From: Hymenoscyphus infarciens
Lineage: Eukaryota > Ascomycota > Leotiomycetes > Helotiales > Helotiaceae
Reading direction: 5' to 3'
NCBI GenBank assembly: GCA_001414345.1
Contig: LLCB01000071.1
Coordinates: 147,399-211,398, forward strand
DNA length: 64,000 nt
Below the pieces are notes generated by a model, which saw nothing but the letters and a program-made list of their open reading frames with translations, made no database searches and was not told the origin of the DNA. A program made the position numbers and the translations under genes. The first letter of the stretch is position 1. The number at the start of each line of letters is the position of its first letter. Below, in pieces: positions 58,799 to 64,000 of this stretch.

Positions 58799-59965
58799 CT
58801 ATTCGTGGTTATTAACGTGAAAACTAAAGATAAAGAGCAGCGAAGACAGCTCTAAACGATGCTAATATATAGGATTCTGCCAGGCGGTGAGGAGTCACGT
58901 GACAAGTCTGAAACCGTCACAACTAAAGGTCACTCTTCTTATTAGGCTCTTAACCTCACTTCTATTCCGGCCTCTCTGCCGCCGACTCTGCGAACCCCTT
59001 TAAACAGCTTCCTAGACCTCTCGCTAGCGACTCTCGAATCGATACTAAGCTTAAAACCTCTCTCTAGTATCTTCGGATCCCTCTCTCTAGCGCTCTTAAC
59101 CTTACTTCTATTCCGGCCTCTCTGCCGCCGACTCTGCGAACCCCTTTAAATAGCTTCCTAGACCTCTCGCTAGTAACTCTCGAATCGATACTAAGCTTAA
59201 GACCTCTCTCTCTAGCGTCTGCGGACCCTCTCTCTCTCTCTCTTTAAATAGCTAGTATCTAACTACTAAATCCGATAATAGACTCTAATATCGTACGCTA
59301 GGTATATAACTTTAGCTCTCTTATTAAAAAGAAATATTAATACGCTTATATAATCGACGCTTTAATAAGATAGCTTATCTAGCTCGTTATTAGTTAATCT
59401 AAGCCTCTTACTATTAAGAAGCCTCTCTACGTCTCGATAAAAGAAGCCTTTTAAGTAGACCTTCTTACTTTTACTTATATTATTTTCTAATAACTCTCGA
59501 AGCCTTCTCCTTCTTCTAATATTATAAAAGCTCTTAAAGTCTATACTTTAGTAATCGACAAAATCATAGAAGTATATACTAGTCGCTTAGCAGATTATAT
59601 AGATTAGTATTAGAGAGCGAATATAGAGAGTTTCAGATAACTAGGCGTATAGCTAGTACCTTACTACTTATATAGAGCTAGTACCTTACTACTCTTATAG
59701 AGCTAGTATCTTATAGCTACCTTAGTAGAAGAAAGAGTAAGAGTAGATAGACAAGTATATAGGTTTCTATAGAGCTCGAGAGTAAGCTCTACTAAAGAGA
59801 GAGAAATGTGACGGTTTTAGACTTATTACGTAACTCCTCACCGCCTGGCAGAATCCTGTATATTAGCATCGTTTAAAGCTATCTTCGCTGCTCTTTACCT
59901 TTAGTTTTCGCGTTAATAACCACGAATAGACTACTTCTCTACTCTACTCCTACCTTGTTATTATA
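58799..59965. mobile_element. Rearranged, lightly RIPed copy of the 1.1-kb element with inverted LTRs
   Basis: 58799-58927 is the 184-bp-type LTR in forward orientation, lacking its first bases. 59811-59965 is the same LTR in reverse orientation. The interior (about 58928-59810) matches the reverse complement of the interior of 56407-57507. It is bounded by a 52-base direct duplication of host sequence (58748-58799 and 59966-60018, CTCTCTTTTAAGAAAGAAAG onward) instead of a 5-bp duplication. CpA and TpG remain common in parts (GCCAGGCGGTGAGGAGTCAC), so it is younger or less mutated than its surroundings. Confidence 0.65.
58946..59235. repeat. 146-bp tandem duplication in the rearranged element
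   Basis: Two copies start at 58946 and 59092 (GCTCTTAACCT, then CTTCTATTCCGGCCTCTCTG and CGCCGACTCTGCGAACCCC). GC-rich compared with the surroundings. The 56407-57507 element carries a single heavily mutated version near 57150-57270. Confidence 0.8.
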
Positions 59966-60389
59966 CTCTCTTTTAAGAAAGAAAGTTAAGCACCTATAAA
60001 AAGGTCTCTAACTTAATACTATATACTAAAGAATAATAAAAAGTCTTAGAGTAATAAAGATAAAAGCGTTACTTCTAGAAGCTAGAGAGATAACTAAGAC
60101 TTTTCTAATATAGATAAGATATAGAGAGTAATTTAGGCTATAGAGGCTAAAGACTAAGAAAAAGATAAAAGAATCTAGTAATAAGATAACTAAATCGCTT
60201 AATTAGCGAATTTAGTATAATAGATTAGTAGATACTTACTAGAAAACGATTAGAGTTCTTACTAACTAAATTAGACTCCTTCTTTATACTTTTCTATTAT
60301 ACTAGACTATCTTTAAATATAAAATTCTATCTCTAATATTCTTCTTTTATAATAATCTACTCTATAATTATAAGCTAAAACCTTATTAA

Positions 60390-60960
60390 AAGCCTAATAA
60401 CCTATTAAAAGTAAAATTATAAAGAAAATTAAATCTTTAGATAATAGTACTTTATCTACTTATAAGTAATAGAAGATATCTATATATAATAGACTCTAAG
60501 TAAACGCTAACTATTACTATATACTTAAAACCTATAAAGCTCTTATTTAAGAGATAACTATAAAACTTACTAGAAACTACTTAAAGCTTTAATATAAGTT
60601 AAATATAAGTAATATAGCTTTTAAAGATTAATAATATATAATAGAACTTCTCGATTCCTACTTCTTAACTAGTTATAAGAAAGAGAATACTTAGAATAAA
60701 TTTTAAGCCTTATAAATAAGTAGAAAGAGTTATATAAAAGAAACTTTTTTAGATTTTAAAGTATACTTCTTAAGTATAGCTATACTTAAAGAGATACTAG
60801 AGTTAGAAAGATTCTACTAAATATAGAATAAGATTATACTATAGCTCTAAAGTAGCTCTACTTTAGCTAAGAGAGGTTAGAATTATAATTTTAATAAGAT
60901 AGTAGTAGATCTTTTAGCTCTAGATAAGAAGAAGTACTAAAATATAGAGTTATCTATAAC
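60390..60960 (+). pseudogene. gag relic of the full-length-type Gypsy element
   Basis: Same Gag as at 54990-55640 (the segment around TLDPYFL-like, then KVYFLSIAILKEILELERF), more heavily mutated. It lies upstream of pol in the expected order. Confidence 0.6.
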
Positions 60961-61299
60961 TAGTATTATAGCTAAACTAATTAATATAACCTTATTATTT
61001 AAAAAGATAAGTACTTTTTAATTCTTATCTAGCTTAACTCTAAAACCCTCTCTACTCTTATATAGACTTAATCCTATCTCTTAAAAGATTTTATAAACTC
61101 TTAGACTATTTTCTATTAGTAAAAAATCAAAGACTATATTAATAGACTAAGTCTTTACTAATATAAAGTATTTCTATTATAGTAAGCTTAGGTATTTTAA
61201 ATCTAATTACTTTAATCTTCTTAGTATTAATAAGATAGATAATTAACTTAAAGAAGAATAACTATTTAAAGAGTACTTTAACTCTAATCTAAGTTAGAA

Positions 61300-64000
61300 G
61301 AAAAATAAAAAAGCTTAGATAAAAATTCCTTTCTAGGCTTATATAAATATAATCTAATTAGACTTAATCTTTCTAAGCTTATAAGAGGAAAATAGTTTTT
61401 TATAAATACTACTCTTAGTATATAAAGATATAGTATTAAAATATAAGCTTTAGTAGATATAAAAGTAAATAGGTACCTATTTCTAAATCGACCTCTAGCT
61501 CTATAATTATCTAAAGTAATAGGTTTATAGATCTAGAAACTATTATATTTAGTATCTATTTATAGATATAATAATAGTACTAAAAGCTAGATAACTTAGT
61601 TTATATAACTCTATTTAAATATAGATAAACCTTATATTTATAACTACCTCTTTATTATCTTAGACCTTAGATAGTAAGACTTAATTATTAGTAATAAGTA
61701 GTTAAACTATTTTAAAGTTCTTCTTAACCTCTTAAAGAGCTAGATTACTTAGCTAGCTAATTACCTTCTAACTCTCTACTTTAGTAAGAAGATCTTACTT
61801 CTACTTTCTAGCTAAAACTAGAAACCTATTTTAAATTACTAGTTAGATATAAATTAAAGAGAATATATATACTCTATTAATAAGAAAGATATAAAAAAGG
61901 TAGACTTATAAATATAGCTAAGTTATTACTCTTATTTATAATAATAATATCTCTTAAAACTTTAACCTCTAACTCTAGTTTAAAGCCTCTTTAAACTACT
62001 AGTATAGTTTTAAAAAACTAGACTCTATACTCTTTTATTAGTAAAATAAGTATAAACACTATATACTTTAATATAAAATAACCTAACTTAGAATTCTATA
62101 TAACTAGTATTTATAAGCTAGATTAGATTATTAATAAAAGATTAGCTTTTCTTTAAGACGACGATAATATAAGAGTTCTAATATAAGCTTAACTCTTAAA
62201 ATATTATTCTTCTTATAAAGACGTATTCTTTAAAGTAGCTTTTAATAAGCTCTCTTCTTACTATAAATATAATTATAAGATTACTTTAAATAAACTACTT
62301 TTAAACTCCTTTTTGCCTTTATATTAATAGTTAACTATAGAGCTTAAAGCTATAAAGAAGTATTTTATAAAGAACTTAGATAAGAGATTTATTATTAATA
62401 GTAATAGCTCTTTTATCTTTTTAGTACTTTTTATTAAAAAAGCTAATAGTAATAAGTTATAGTTTTATATTAATTATAAGAAGCTAAATACTCTAACCTA
62501 AAATAAGCTCTATCTAATCTCTTAAATTAATAAGCTCTTTTTAAGAATAAGAATAGCTAAAATCTTTACTAAGTTAGATATAAGATAAGCTTTCTATTAT
62601 ATCTAGATAGACTCTACTTTAAAAGAGATAACTATATTTAGAACTAGGTATAATATATAGAAATATAAGGTTCTCTCTTTTAGACTCTATAATAACTCTA
62701 CTATCTATTAATATTATATAAATAACGTCCTAATTAATTATTTAGATAACTTCTATATTACTTACTTAGATAATATTTTAATTTATTTAGATATTATTAA
62801 TAAATATAAAAAATAGATTAAGAAGGTTTAAAGTTAGCTTTAAGAAGCTAGACTCTAAGTAGATATTAAGAAAAGTGAATTTAGTATTACTAGAGTTAAA
62901 TACTTAGGATTTATCTTAATTATAAAGAGACTTAAAGTTAATCTAGAAAAGGTAGAACCTCTATAGAACTAGGTCTAACCTACTATTATAATAGGTATAA
63001 AGTCTTATTTAGAGTTTATAGGATTTTATAGATAATTTATTAAAAGTTATACTAAAATTACTAAACCTTTAACTATAATAATATGTTCTTTAAAGCTGTT
63101 TTTATAGATACTTAAGTATAATAAAGCTTTTAAAGTACTAAGAACTAGGCTACTTACTATATAAACCTTATACTACTTTAATCTTAATTATAATATAAAG
63201 GTAGAAATAGACTTTTTAGAAAGAGTAATAGTAGATATATTCTTATAATAATATAATAGCTTTTAGTATCTTATTAGGTTCTATTTATATATTCTAGTTA
63301 ACTATGAATTAAATTAAGAGATTTATAATAAAGAACTATTTACTATTATAGAAGCTTTTAAGAAATAATATCTTAAACTTATATTATATTAAAAGTATAT
63401 TAATATATATTTAAACTATAGATTATTAGAATACTTTATAATAACTAAGCTACTTATAGCTAAGTAAGTCTAATAGATAGAGTTTTTATTAGACTTTAAC
63501 TTTTAGATCTAATTTATATTTAAGAAGAGTAATTAAAAAGTAGATATATTAACTTAATATAAATAAGATCTAAAAACTTATAATTAAGCTAAATTAGATA
63601 GCTACTTATATACTCTTTTAGGACCTAATTAGTTAGACTCTTAAATTAATATTAAACTTACTTAGATCTTTTTATAAGAATAGTCTATATCTTTTAATAT
63701 ATTAGATATTATTTTAGAGTTAAGTTTAAATATAATTTAGAAGTTAAAAGAAGATAATCTATACTTCTTTTAAAAAGAATATTATAAACTTTTAAATAAA
63801 TACTCTATTTTACTAGATAATTTACTCTTTTTTAAGAATTAACTTTATATTTAAAAGAATATTAAACTCTATATAAAGCTAATCTAAGAAGTCTATAACT
63901 AAGTATCTAGTACTTATCTAAGTATAAAAAAGATATACTAGTTATTAGTATAATACTACTACTAGGTTAGACTAGGTTTAGACTATAAGAGGTATATAGT
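61300..64000 (+). pseudogene. pol relic: Ty3/Gypsy reverse transcriptase, RNase H and following region
   Basis: Plus-strand translation with RIP-type stops. Upstream of RT is the LYQQLTIELKAIKKY segment (about 62320). RT follows with FYINYKKLN, IFTKLDIR, FRTRYNI and the catalytic YLDNILIYLD (about 62763-62795, second catalytic Asp now Asn). Then come VKYLGFIL, the connection region YLEFIGFYR, the RNase H start VEIDF (about 63200) and NYELN...NKELFTIIEAFKK. This is the standard Ty3/Gypsy order; integrase should follow beyond 64000. Confidence 0.85.

Larger units (their letters stand above)
57958..64000 (+). mobile_element. Full-length-type Ty3/Gypsy element, RIP-mutated, truncated by the window edge
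   Basis: Begins with an LTR (57958-58320). A leader similar to that of the 53893 element follows (the segment after the LTR, AAAAAGGAAAAACTCTTCTT, matches), then an inserted rearranged element (about 58799-59965), gag (about 60390-60960) and pol (about 61300 onward). The 3' LTR lies beyond the window. Frames contain many TAG/TAA stops and CpA/TpG are depleted, so it is inactive. Confidence 0.78.

Noticed and set aside
1..64000. CRISPR arrays, rRNA, intact tRNAs, bacterial operons
   Set aside because: No regularly spaced repeats with unique spacers, no rRNA-like sequence and no complete tRNA fold were seen; the genome is eukaryotic.

Overview
This is nuclear DNA of a filamentous ascomycete (Pezizomycotina; a Leotiomycetes-like fungus is my best guess, by inference only). 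Genes have short GT-AG introns. Recognisable families are a GPI-anchored cell-wall GH76 protein, a CAP/PR-1 secreted protein, an F-box/ankyrin protein and a HET-domain relic. Very AT-rich blocks almost lacking CpA and TpG alternate with normal-composition gene islands. Paired repeats differ by C/T and G/A transitions. That is the footprint of repeat-induced point mutation (RIP). I saw no rRNA, intact tRNA, CRISPR array or prokaryotic feature.

Layout. 0-2.5 kb: two hAT-like non-autonomous transposons with CAG termini and 8-bp target duplications. 2.8-13.4 kb: a gene island. It holds a small gene relic, a three-exon GPI-anchored protein (minus), a membrane-anchored pepsin-fold protein with a degenerate first active site (plus), a broken paralog of the first GPI protein (plus) and a RIP-damaged HET-domain gene (minus). 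13.6-27.9 kb: one 14.28-kb Ty3/Gypsy chromovirus on the minus strand, with matching 184-bp LTRs and a perfect 5-bp target duplication. About 6.5 kb of extra minus-strand coding-like sequence lies downstream of pol, with 17-residue and 13-residue tandem repeats. I do not recognise that protein, and it is the strongest candidate for something undescribed. 27.9-34.8 kb: a second island with a GH76 (Dfg5/Dcw1-like) gene, a small hypothetical ORF, a four-exon Cys-rich multi-pass membrane protein and an F-box/ankyrin gene.

34.9-45.9 kb: two PIF/Harbinger-like MITEs inserted end to end, about 2 kb of unique sequence without a convincing gene, a Mutator-like element with long inverted repeats carrying a nested LTR element, a short direct-repeat pair and a (CCTAA)n array. 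47.0-48.1 kb: a three-exon CAP-domain gene. 48.1-51 kb: non-repetitive sequence with one doubtful coding relic. 51-64 kb: a nested pile of LTR elements. A full Ty3/Gypsy element runs off the right edge, next to its own pol-less derivative, which itself carries a 1.1-kb LTR element. A less mutated, rearranged copy of that small element sits in the full one.

The intact genes are mostly secreted or cell-surface proteins (GPI proteins, pepsin-like membrane protein, GH76, CAP, Cys-rich membrane protein). They sit between RIP-inactivated transposon blocks, an arrangement typical of a repeat-rich, fast-evolving genome compartment. No operon-like cooperation is implied. All gene models are read by eye from splice signals and frame continuity.
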